A stretch of DNA of 64,000 nt from Mantis religiosa (taxonomy: Eukaryota > Arthropoda > Insecta > Mantodea > Mantidae), in assembly GCA_030765055.1 (NCBI GenBank), contig CM060955.1:103464201-103528200 (forward strand), written 5' to 3'. Below, one piece after another: positions 42,695 to 53,214 of the stretch. Every line of letters starts with the position of its first letter. Within the stretch, counting starts at the first letter, position 1. The notes below the pieces were generated by a model. That model was not told the origin of the DNA and made no database searches. It was given only the letters and a program-made list of their open reading frames with translations. Made by a program: the position numbers and the translations under genes.

Positions 42695-43470
42695 GTTTTA
42701 GTTAATTCATGGAAATTAATCATTTCTCCACACTAGCTGTACATAGGCTTAGATATTTGATGGATAGAGTCAACATGAAAAATTCAATGCCATGGCCGGG
42801 ATTTGAAACACGGATCTCCTGGTTTCCATTCAGTCACTCTTAACCTTTGAGCTACCATGGCCAACGTGCCGTCCTGACATTAAATTCTCCAGTTGACTCG
42901 TATATTTCCCCGGTAGAACACTAGGGTCTCTCGCATCCGAGATACGCCGTTTGTGGCGACTTACTATCGTAAGTACTTAAGTCCCAGCCATCATCATTTA
43001 ACTCTTATTATTTTAATTAATTGATGGAAATTAATTATTTCTCCACACTAGCCATATATAGGGTAAGGTTTTTGATAGAGTCAACATGAAAAAATTCAAT
43101 GCCATGGCCGGGATTTGAAACACGGAACTCCTGGTTTCCGTCCAGTCGCTCTTAACCTTTGAGCTACCATGGCCCACATGTCGTCCTGACATTAAATTCT
43201 CCATTTAACTTATATATTTTCCCGGTAGACCACTAGAGGCTCTCGCATCTGAGATACATCGTTTGTGGCGACTTACTATCGTAAGTACTTAAGTCTCAGG
43301 CTTCATCATTTAACTCGTATTATTTTAGTTAATTGATGGAAATTAATGTCAGGACGGCACGTTGACCATGGTAGCTCAAAGGTTAAGGGTGACTGGACGG
43401 AAACCAGGAGATCCGTGGTTCAAATCCCAGCCATGGCATTGAATTTTTCATGTTGACTCTATCTATCTAT
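42695..43470. mobile_element. SINE-C cluster: two tandem units and one inverted unit
   Basis: Two head-to-tail units with a 311-base period carry tRNA-like domains on the minus strand at 42789-42861 and 43101-43173. A third, on the plus strand, has its domain at 43365-43438. Between domains the units share GTCCTGACATTAAATTCTCC, CCCGGTAGA..CACTAG, TTTGTGGCGACTTACTATCG and TAATTGATGGAAATTAAT. The third unit joins in inverted orientation at TTAATGTCAGGACGGCACG, so the cluster can fold back on itself like the 25.2-kb copy. Confidence 0.75.
43365..43438 (+). ncRNA. tRNA-like domain of SINE-C
   Basis: Plus-strand cloverleaf candidate. The 5' end (GACCATGG, GCCATGG in sisters) pairs with the 3' end CCATGGC. 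TAGCTCAAAGGTTAAG is the D-arm/A-box region, CTGG-ACGGAAA-CCAG the anticodon arm (GGA) and GTGGTTCAAATCCCAG the T arm/B box. It is repeated and embedded in a SINE, and a GGA serine anticodon would need a long variable arm, so not a real tRNA gene. Confidence 0.6.
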
Positions 43471-44285
43471 AGTAATGAGTTCTTAAAACTCAAAATTTTG
43501 TAAAGTGGTTATGAAGTATCTGGATATTTAAACATCTTATCATTTTGTAGGAAATTTGTATTTAGATATTTTTAACCGTCTAGGTGATTAGATTTATGTT
43601 CCTCAGCATTTATCATTGCGAATTTACGAGATAAACCTAACGCAAATAATAAGGATTTTAAATAGTGGATAAATTACTATGAGAAATTTAAGCAGTATAA
43701 TGTGAATGGATTGCCACTGCTTAACTTAAGATATCCATATAATTTTGAAGGACCCCTGCCAGTATCACTTTCACATGGGGTTTGGGGTTCTTTCTAGAGA
43801 GAGTGGGGATACATAAATTAATCAGCTCTAAACAACCGCATATTGGCTTCAGGCAGAACGCAATATTAAAAGAACCAAATCATATCAAAGGCAGTTTAGG
43901 TTAATTACATGCCTTTTATTCCACCGCTTTGTATTTTGAACAAATGCATGCATCCCCCAATTACATAATTTGTTTAGGGCCCAAAGCAATGCTTTCCGTA
44001 ACATTGTCTGTTCCACTATGTCGCTAGGCACTACTGATTAATTTTGTTACCACAATGTTCATTATTTATGTATATGAAAAGTATGTAAACTGCATTAATA
44101 CCTCCTGTTTATGGTTTCGTAAATGCATTGGGTTTGGTCATATATTAGCGATCCTGGATCAAGTAATGATTTCACGTATACGGGCAGAATAGAATATATT
44201 TCTTTGCTTCCTTATAGTGAACTCTATGTACTGTCAAGATAAAATTAGTTTGTTTCAAAAGTCACCGTCAAGGCTTAACCGAGAA
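43471..44285. other. unassigned AT-rich sequence
   Basis: No feature recognised. Confidence 0.45.
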
Positions 44286-44286
44286 G

Positions 44287-44770
44287 AATGACTCAGGTGG
44301 TTTCGAGAAACCATGGTTCGATTCTTGGACCCACAGGGGGTTTCTCAGGTCACCAGGTGAGTGCTGTGAAGGTCAATTACATCCCCTGAATTTCCTATCT
44401 CTGCATTTCATTTGCATTATCATTCCACAACATCTCTTCTGTGGTGGTCTCCTTCGGGTAGAAGTGCCGGCAGTTGCCTCGGCGGTGCATGACACGGTAT
44501 ATGCTCTGAGTGAACCTTCTTCCTTCTGTGGAACGGTCTCCGGGCCGGTTTCGGACAGCGGTTGGATGTGGTGCCAGTTGTGCTTGCCTGCCGGAGAGTT
44601 TCCAAGTAGTAAAATATAGGGACTCATCTCTTTGAACTGTTGTGTTTCCTTGGGACGGCCACTGTCTGTGTCCTCTCGCTTCATTCTCTCACCCGGGGGT
44701 GCCCCATTCGTGGCATAGGTACAATAGATCAAGAATGGTGGCAGTGCCGAATACCCGTCGTAGTTTTCCG
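44287..44770 (+). mobile_element. SINE-B copy
   Basis: TGACTCAGGTGGTTTCG (A-box region), TGGTTCGATTCTTGG (B box), GGTCAATTACATCCCC, CTGTGGTGGTCTCCTTCGG, GCCTCGGCGGTGCATGACA and, distally, GGGGGTGCCCCATTCG and TGGCATAGGTACAATAG, in the same order as the 54.7-kb copy with internal deletions. No target-site duplication found. Confidence 0.75.
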
Positions 44771-45400
44771 ATTCTTGGGCGACATCCTGTCGATTATCCC
44801 AGCGGGATTTGATGATATTGGCTCGTCTGCGTATTGGTCACTCCTACTTTAGTCATAGTTTTCTTATTAAGTAGGACCCTAGAACCTGTTTGCTCGCAGT
44901 GCGGTTCATTTCTGACGGTCCGCCACGATTGTTTTAGGTTAGCAGGTCTCCGCGGGTCTCTCCAGTTGCCGGCCAGCATGGAGGGGACCCTGGCGGACGA
45001 CGAGCAAGTGGTGACCAAGGTTTTAGATTTCATTTGAAATCTACATTTTAGAATATAGGACCCTTTAATTTCGAATTTGAATCTTTTTATGCTTTTAAGC
45101 TTTATTTTAGTCTGAGGTACCTTTGTACGTGTTTTTATCTTGATTTTATTTAACTGACAGTTTTAGAGTTTTAGATCGACTTTAACCCCAGTGGATTTCA
45201 AGGGCACTGATGACCTTGTAGCTGAGCACCCTTAAACCCAATTATCCATCTATCCATCCCGCCGTACTTCCCCTCCAATCCAATCCAGTATCAAGACTTA
45301 AGCAATGGCCAAATCTTTTAAGATCTGAGCGCTATCTGTGAGCTTTTAAATGTAATTTTCTTTCCAGAGCTGAAGAAGTGAAAGAAACGACTTCCCTATT
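44771..45400. other. probable LINE/SINE 3' end and unassigned sequence
   Basis: AGGGCACTGATGACCTTGTAGCTGAGCACCCTTAAACCCAA-type sequence at 45210-45241, followed by ATCCATCTATCCATCC, resembles the 3' ends of arthropod non-LTR or SINE elements that finish in short tandem repeats. A GC-rich patch near 44950-45025 includes a 19-codon open frame (MEGTLADDEQ...) with no known match. Confidence 0.4.
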
Positions 45401-45407
45401 TATAACA

Positions 45408-45427
45408 CACAAACACACACACACACA

Positions 45428-45459
<32 letters not shown>

Positions 45460-45463
45460 GTCT
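45408..45463. repeat. (AC)n-(TC)n compound microsatellite
   Basis: ACACACAAACACACACACAC then CTCTCTCTCTC runs with minor interruptions. Confidence 0.95.
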
Positions 45464-45643
45464 CATATTTTCTGAAATTGCTTTTTATGAATATCGTAGG
45501 CTTAAAAATGTGCAGATGTATGATTTGGACGTGGAGTATTACGAAATGTTGCGCAGTAGTTTATGGTCGAGTCCACTTGTTTATTTGGAAGCAAAAGGGG
45601 TGTCAGGTTAGTCATCTGCCATCTAACCCACTAGCTTTATCAG

Positions 45644-46303
45644 CAGACATCGGAGCCCGTACACCTTCAAAGGGTTTTGAAGTTTACAAGTCTCGCAGGA
45701 TATAACTGGTGACGTCAGTCTCGGGGCCAGCACACAGGGATAGTCCGGTTCGCAACGCGTTTCATTACAACTACTGCTCGCCAAGGAGGTAGGTCTGCCT
45801 TCCAGGGAGTGCAAGCTGTTTGACATATTGTGTTAAAAGCATTACTTTCAAAACAGTTATTGAACAATCCCCATTTTATAAAACAAAAGTTTTGGGTATT
45901 ATCAGCAGTCATTAAACAGCTTGAAGAATGTACTTTCGAGTTGTCCAAAAGTAGTCGAGGAGGTGTCTGCAAAATTGAACCATACAGAGAATGCACCATC
46001 TACCAAACGAATAAAAAATGAATTTTCCAGTATTCAACACAAAATACTGGATTTTCAGTGTTGCGTAATATAAGAAATAAACTAAGTCTCAGACAAACAT
46101 ATGAAAATGATTTGTACTACTCATATGCACCATTAATGTCATGTGACATTGAACGAACTTTCTCCCAATATTTTTATATTGTTTCAGGGAAAGACGCAGA
46201 AAATTCACATTCGACAATTTACGAATGAACATGATTGTTCACTGTAATTCCCGCATCGAAAGCAATGAGAAGAATGGCATATGGTAACGTAGCTTACAAT
46301 TTG
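45644..46303 (+). pseudogene. hAT transposase C-terminal fragment (copy 2)
   Basis: Longer sister of the 2.7-kb fragment. It reads HFIKQKFWVLSAVIKQLEEC near 45865-45930, then after a frame change TGFSVLRNIRNKLSLRQTY, CDIERTFSQYFYI and, in another frame, RRRKFTFDNLRMNM-like sequence up to about 46250. The shared segment with copy 1 runs from GGAGCCCG (45652) to GTAGCTTACA (about 46297). Copy 1 lacks about 290 bases present here. Frame breaks and no catalytic core: a relic. A CRE palindrome TGACGTCA lies at 45710-45717. Confidence 0.7.
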
Positions 46304-48180
46304 TATCCCTACCGGAGTGTACACACGCAGCGATTCGGCATACTTGTTGACACGGACGTTTGTTGATGTCGCGCCTGACCTTCTGTAGTACCTGAGCGCG
46401 TACATTGATTGCTAAAGTGTTAGGAATCCGATGTCTGTTTATCAGCAATCTGCTGTGAAAGCTGAGATCGTACCCCTAACATTGTTTCGCATGATATCAC
46501 TCGCGCATATCTGAGCAAGGTAATGCACCGCGTCTAAAAAGTACATCTGTATGTTTCAAGCGATATGCTACCGCCTATATCTAGTTCTGTCTGGTTGCAT
46601 CCTAGAATCCAAGCACTTTAAATACCTTTAATAATTTTAAAGTCAGGTTATCTGTAGTTCTAGAATACGTAAAACGCAAAAGCTTTCAGATAGATTGAAC
46701 CTCAGTAGATCATGATAACTAATGCTGTACGTGATATATATACCTCGTTCACTGATCTATTGTGGATTACCAGTTATAAGGGGAAGTGGACAGGGAGACC
46801 ATAGGCCGGCAGAAGGCGGTGAGAGCCCTGCAGAAATTCCTAACAGTTTTATAGATAGTCATCCGGAGCTCCATGGAAGCTCCTCACACTCACCCAGAGA
46901 GAGGGTGACGATGCCACTTTACTGGCCTGGGCACCACTAGGAGAGGTCAGACAATAAAATTTGAAGCAGCGCAAACATCCGCACAATTTGACATAATGTG
47001 TCCGAACTACCGCGCTGACAACCACACCTTACAGTTAACAATGGAAGCAAATAAGGAAGGGATAAGAAGGCCCTAGCTTTGGCCTATCGTTGAAGGGAAA
47101 CCTCGGAAAAAACCCAAGTTTTGAGTGGTCGGTCCACCAGGGGCAAACCCACGACATAAATAAACTGAAGTTGGTTTCAAATTTTAGATGTGTAGGCAAC
47201 GAAAGTTATGTTCACTTTAAGTTGTTTATGTTGTTCTGTGTGTAAAGCTGCACACAACAGTAGTCAGCATACGAAGAGCTGGTAATTTTATGCTACAGAG
47301 AATGTTTCCACGAGTCTTAGAATAACTTGGGTTGTTTTTTAATTTGGTTAAGGAAGTTCACAAGAAGAGATTCGTGAGAAAGGCGAAGAAAGAGTGTCAT
47401 TAAATGGGAGACTTAAGACTCGGCGCCCCAGGGCTGAGGGGAAGGGGGCACGAAAGAGCTTTCTGTCTTGCTGTGAAGTAATACTCCCTTATTGTAACGC
47501 TTCGGAGTGAGTTTGCAAGTAAGCGAACCGCAAATTATATTGCAGAGAGAGATCTTCCATCTCCTTCCCTCGCCCGCGTCAATTAATTCTAGAAAATCTC
47601 GGCGCATGCGCCTGTATATGTACATGAACGGTATTCTGCTAAGAATGTGGTACGCTGCGGATATACACACAATGGACCGCCTCTCCCCTTCATCCCGGAA
47701 ACTTCCATCTTTTCCAAACAAAAGCAGAGCTGAACTGGCAAGAAAGTCAATCTTGTGAAAAGACACAATGCTGATAGCGTGGGAAGGGCTCTTACGCGTA
47801 TAATATGAGGGTAGACGATCATCAAGACCCCTTCTCTCTCGCCGCACAATCAAAACGTCATTAACGTTTTATACATGTTAACAATGAAATCTTTGCAGAT
47901 GCAAACCTGTGAGAGGGTTCAATCTTAGCTTTCTTGGCACTTATATGCTAATCACAGAACTATTCTTTAGAAAGGCTTATTGTGGATGTGCTTCCTTTCG
48001 TATTTGCTGATTTCCTGCCTGCGTGCATAACACAATAAAACACACAGTTCCTATCAAACAAATACTTTGTCTTAGCATGAGCGAAATTTACTACATAGAC
48101 CGCTACCTTTACTTACATAGAGTAAGTAGGGGAATAATTATATTCTTCTCAAAAGTTTCATACGGGATTCATGGGAAATG
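46304..48180. other. unassigned sequence with a GC-richer core
   Basis: At 47085-47150 a minus-strand B-box-like GTGGGTTTGCCCC with GAGGTTTCCC suggests a decayed tRNA-derived SINE. At 47400-47870 a GC-richer patch holds a 146-codon minus-strand open frame with no recognisable domain, and an NRF-1/Ewg-type palindrome GGCGCATGCGCC at 47601-47612. No gene can be supported. Confidence 0.35.
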
Positions 48181-48182
48181 TA

Positions 48183-49443
48183 GGAGGGCTGTTCAATAAA
48201 GAATGATCACATATTTTTTTTGACAGCGTACCTTTACTCATACTCGTAATTTTGATAGTCCTTCTCAAAACAGTCCCCCATGAATGCGATGCACTTGTCC
48301 TAGCGTTTCTGGCAGTCTTCAAAGTCATGCCGGAAACCATTTTTGAGAGAACCTTCAAAATCACCTCCGTAGCCATCAGCACTGCTTCTGATGAAGGATA
48401 ATGCCTCCCATGAAGGCGTTTCTTCAAGTTGGGAATAGAAAAAAGTCACATGGGGCTAAATCCGGGATATAGGGAGGGTGAGGGATACATTTCACGTTGA
48501 TTTTTGCAAGATATTCAGCATCAACATTGGAATGTGCGGCCGCGCATCCAGCCTGATTCACGGAAATGTGGTCTTTTGCGCCTGATATGGACTTGCAATG
48601 TTTTTAGCGCATCCCTGTAGTATTATCCAGTTACTAATGTGTGTGCAGCTGATAAACCATTCCATGAATGTCAAAGAATGAGATGACCATAACTTTCACA
48701 GCAGAAGCAACCACTTTTGCTTTTTTGGGTGTTGGTGATGAAGGAAATTTCCACACTGAGCTTTGGTGTTTGCTTTCAGAATCAAAATGATGTAGCCAAG
48801 TTTCGTCAGCAGTAATTACGTTTAAGAGGAACTCCGGATCTTCCTCTAACATCGACTTCAACTGCATGCAGACTTGCATGCAAATTTCCTATTGTTCGGG
48901 AATCAACAGTCTTGGAACCCATTGCGCACAGACACGTGTGTAACGTTTCTGTCACCAATACGTGGGTAGCATCCAATGAAATGTTCAGTATTTCAGATAG
49001 TGACCGTAATGTAATTCGTGGATCCTCATTCACAATGGCGGCAGCAGTGTTGATCTTTTCTTCCATAGGAGCAGTAACTGGAGCACCGGGTCCACCTTCC
49101 TTTGAAATTGATTGTCTCCCCTCTGTAAGCATTTTAAACCACCTTCGAGCTGTGCTGTAGGACAGACTCTCCATAGGCCTCCTGTAATATTGTATAGGTC
49201 TTAACTGAAGATTTGTTGAGACGCAAGCAGAATTTGAAAGCCGCATATTGTTCTTTGCGTGTTACCTCCATCTCAGCGGTAGGCGATACTGAACATGTCT
49301 GAACTTATCTGGTTCTCACAGGCGGGAACCAGGAGTACCAACATGAAACTACTACGGCGTGTTTGTTTCACATTAAGCTAACATAATATACTAAGATTAA
49401 ATTTTGGTGCAAAAAAATTATGACCGTAAAAGACAGCCTGCGT
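48183..49443 (-). mobile_element. mariner-type element, copy 2
   Basis: Left terminus GGAGGGCTGTTCAATAAAGA at 48183-48202 preceded by TA; right terminus near 49418-49443 has lost about 13 internal bases but keeps ATGACC and CAGCCTGCG. It is colinear with the 6.0-6.9 kb copy, but retains the DNA-binding region missing there. Confidence 0.82.
48190..49246 (-). pseudogene. mariner-type transposase with catalytic-site deletion
   Basis: The minus strand has an N-terminal helix-turn-helix region in one frame (STARRWFKML, ITLRSLSEILNISLDATHV; 49246-48950). After a frameshift come ITADETWLHHFDSESK with the first catalytic aspartate (near 48790-48820) and FFDIHGMVYQ. About 16 bases that encode the YHDNA block in copy 1 are missing near 48545, removing the second aspartate and shifting the frame. 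CDFFLF (third aspartate) and LKKRLHGRHYPSSEAV follow at 48390-48450. It cannot be active. Confidence 0.85.
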
Positions 49444-49444
49444 A

Positions 49445-51235
49445 TTTCTCTAGGAATAGATTCTTTTATGACTCTTTACAGCACAACTCAGACGAAAAGT
49501 CGATTAATTAGCACCTTTGGTATGTAATTTCATCACCTTTAAAGAATAAGACATGAAGATTTTCAAGAAACATCACTCCAAGCTATTCCTTACTTGGAAC
49601 ATTTTTTATCATTTTGATATTGTCTAAAATGTGTAACAAAATTTTAAAGATGGGGAAGGGAATGCAGATGATGCGATGATCCCTGTGTTGATTATCTCGA
49701 AGTCTCAGGTCGGGAAGCTATATGCAACAGGATTACGCATATGGGTAGATGTTTCAGATGTTGGAATCGATGTTCTCGTAGATTTATTTCCTTATCTACT
49801 CCCTTGGTTTCTGAAACTTACCTCGGCTGCTTTTGTATAAGTATGAGATTGTATTTCAGGGTGCGATTGCAGATGAGAGATAATGGTGGAGATGTGTGCA
49901 GATAAAATAAGTGCAATATTCTTTCTTTATCAAATTGTAATTCTAATTTTAAGAAACATTTTAAGATAATATTTTCAATACTGAACAAATAATCACATTT
50001 TCTAATGTCTGTATTACATAATTTTAGAAACAATTATGTTGCTTTCGCAGTATTTTATGCAGACTTATAGATACCAACACTCACGTCCGTACTCTGTGAC
50101 GGCTAAACGCAGAAGAAAGCTTTATCCAATCTTGATTTACTGGTTCTTCTGTTGCCATGAAATTCCACATTTTACAATTGGTCCACGTGACAACCAATTA
50201 TAATTATGTTTATTAGATTCAATAGTGCTTTTATAATTTCTCTTTTAAATCAGTTTTCAAAAGGCAATATTTGTTCTCAACTTAAATTTATTTTGTTGTT
50301 ACCAAATTCGTAATTAATGTTTGATTTTCCTTTCCTCCAACTATCACATTACCTTTGTACTTTCACTTGTTATCCTAAACTTCGTCTTTTATCCCATATA
50401 ATTAAAATCAATTTTAAATAAAGCTAAACATAAAATAACTGTTTCAAATGGCTTAAAAGATTTTGATTGCTTGATGTTTTCATAACAAAATAAGTGAATA
50501 CCTTGAATTTTCTCGGAATGACCCCAGCAGCTCTCCTTACTCTGGGAGAATTTTGCATAGCTAGGGAAGAGCACCATATTTCGTACCCTCGCCTAATTTC
50601 GTCTCCTCTGGTTTCTAGCCATCTCCTACTGCACTGTAGTGGTGGCCGCTGGAAAATCTCATTTACATAACAGTAGCAAAGTGAAAGCAGCACAGGTTGG
50701 TTGTGACTGCTAGTTTTGCTATATTACACAGTGCAGTGTTCTAACAAGTGAAAACAAATATTTGCAGAACTTTGCTCCTCAACTCATCTAAGTTAAGCCA
50801 TCAGTTTTTATCAGTGGTTTTTACTGTCTCAACTTTAGGGAGAAATGTACAACATTTCACTTCAGCGTGTCGGTTATGAAAAATAAAGTGCCAACTATAT
50901 TTGAAAGTGTCACTGGTCCAAATTTGTCTCCCATGCCTTGTACCAAATATGGTCGGGAAGAAATAAGAAGTGGTTTTCTGCTATGTATTGTTAGTGATAC
51001 GTCCTCTAACTCTCTGGTGGAAGCAGGAACTTCCAATAATTTTTCCAAAAAATTAGACAGGCATCTGAGATGTATCCCTCAAATAGCAAACGTGGGGGAT
51101 TGGCAAGGTACAGGACCGAAGCCTCCTGTTCCCAGCTGAGTTTAACAGGTAACAACTTCCAAACTTCCCGCGAAACCGGTGTAATTAGCCAGCAGGTGGT
51201 TGGAATGTGTATGCCTAATTTTTTCCTTGATTTAT
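49445..51235. other. unassigned sequence
   Basis: AT-rich up to about 50500, then mixed. GGTACAGGACCGAAGCCTCC at 51107-51126 reappears inverted near 53060-53085, on the other side of the MULE remnant, and could be part of that element's ends. Confidence 0.35.
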
Positions 51236-51236
51236 T

Positions 51237-52500
51237 TCAGTGTAGGACAAGTAAGTTCACTGTTAACATGTTTTCCCATGAGATTGACATTACGGTGAGT
51301 AGGACAGGAAGGAGAATTCTACTTCGGAACGGTTACACTTTCGGATTCCAAAAGTGTTTAAAAGCGGGGTAGCACGATGGACGTGCCATGTTAAAAGTTG
51401 CAAAAGTTTTATTAAAACCTTTTACATTGAAGAAATACATGTCCTGGATATTCAAGAGGACCGTAACCATTTGGTAACATAAAGTGAAAAAAGTCAGAGA
51501 CAGAAAGTGCTTTGTCATCTGAAGAGAAAAGCTACACAAGATATATGTGAAAGGCCATCGAAACTAATATACCAGTAACTTACAAGAGAAAACACAGAAA
51601 AATTAACCACTAGAGTTCTCCACAGTTTACGTAAGTCCATATACAAAGCTAGGCGTAAAATTCTGCCAAAATGACCCGCAAGTATAGAGGAGGTTCATGT
51701 GTTCTGAACATATTAAATGTGAAAACTGTAAATGGAGCCGTGCTGTTGCTACGAAGAACGTTGTAATATTTTGTGAATCCGCAAACCTCATAGTACTCAG
51801 TCAGTGTGACACAATATATGTTGATGGAACTTTCAAGTATTCCACAATGTTTTTTGCCAGCTATTTGCAATCCATGGGCTCGTTAATGGACATTATACTC
51901 CAATGGTGTTTTCTTTGTTGAAGGACAAGAAAACTTCATCATATCAGCAGGTATTTTGAACAGTTGTTGATAAATGACATAAGCTAGTTCAGAAATTCTC
52001 TCCATCAACAATGTTTTTTGACTTTGAAGAAAGCATCATGAATGCTGGAAGAGAAGTGTGGATTGATGTTAAAATCCAAGGATGTAAATTTCATCTAACA
52101 CAAAGCTGGTGGTGAAAGATACAAAATTTGGGACTTGTACATGACTACTATGCCAGAAATGAAATCGGAAAATTCCTGAACTACATATTTGGTTTGCCAA
52201 TGCTGGATCGTGATATGTTTGGTGACTGTTTTGCTAAAGTCTTCATGGGGGTGATGCCTGTCTCGGAAAAACTACAGATGTTTTGCGAATATTTAGTGAA
52301 AACTTACAAAGAAGAAAATGCATTCTTTCCTCCTTCCACGTGGCAGAACTAAGTTACAATAGAAAGAGAATTGTCAACGCTTGCGAAAGTTTCCACAACA
52401 AACATAACAAACAGTTTTACTCCTGCAATCCAGACCTGTATAGATTTCTTGAAGTACCCAAGCAAATGCAGCTGAATACTAAAACTGTAATTAACTCCTA
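51237..52500 (+). pseudogene. FLYWCH-MULE transposase, broken
   Basis: MULE transposases are RNase-H-fold DDE enzymes, and in animals many carry an N-terminal FLYWCH zinc finger. Here ITVSRTGRRILLRNGYTFGF and, after a shift, RWTCHVKSCKSFIK and QEDRNHL (51285-51475) make the FLYWCH finger. KRKATQDICERPSKLIY (51525-51570) is the usual linker. DTIYVDGTFKYS (51809-51845) carries the first catalytic aspartate. Then LLKDKKTSSYQQVF, DFEESIMNAG with the second acidic position (52020-52050), GCKFHLTQSWW (52080-52115), IGKFLNYIFGLPML, and ESFHNKHNKQFYS (52385-52425). Several frameshifts. Target sites and true ends not defined. Confidence 0.88.
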
Positions 52501-52501
52501 A

Positions 52502-53173
52502 ATAATTAAAACACAGGAAAGGTCTTATTTACACTTAAAACTCATAATGCAGCAAGTAGAAAATTTCAAGAATGGAATACGTGAAGTCGATTTCTTACAG
52601 AACTAAACCTGGAAATACATGGATATAAAATCTTACAGAAAAAAATAGTACTTATTTTAAAGACGAAAAAACATGTTACTGTATGATATAGGTTTAAAAT
52701 GTCAATATAAGGAAGCATCTAAATGTGGATCCATTGTGAGTAAATTACAGAAAATAAAGAAATAATGAAGTTGATAATTGTGGAACATTTTGGCGTGCGA
52801 GCCAGTTCGCCTCCTCGTGGTGCACCCTAGGTAACGCTAAACGAACTGGAACAACTACTAATTCAAATGTAAGCATTAGTGGTTCTTTTACTTTTGGTAC
52901 TAGAGCCGTGTTTCTTTGTAATTAATCATAAAGGCAAAAAAGTAACTTCTTTCTCTAGAAGTATGTAATGCTTCATCAGATATTATATATACCAAACTGG
53001 AACTGTTACCTGTTTCGACCTATTAAGGGTCCGGGAGGCTTCGGGGTTATTTTTCTGACAACGGGAGGCTTCGGTACCTTACCCGATTGACAAACTTGGT
53101 AACAGGTACACCACCTAAGCGCCAGGTAATGAGAGCCGACAACGAGAGAGAGAGAAACGAAATCTCCTTCACC

Positions 53174-53214
<41 letters not shown>

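Noticed and set aside
24970..43470. CRISPR-like spaced repeats
   Set aside because: The regularly spaced units are about 290-311 bp apart with conserved spacers and belong to a SINE family in eukaryotic DNA.
47413..47853. 146-codon minus-strand open frame
   Set aside because: No recognisable domain and overlapping open frames in other phases. Not called as a gene; mentioned only as part of a GC-richer patch.
50867..51139. 90-codon plus-strand frame upstream of the MULE
   Set aside because: No motif linking it to MULE or any known protein. It could be chance.
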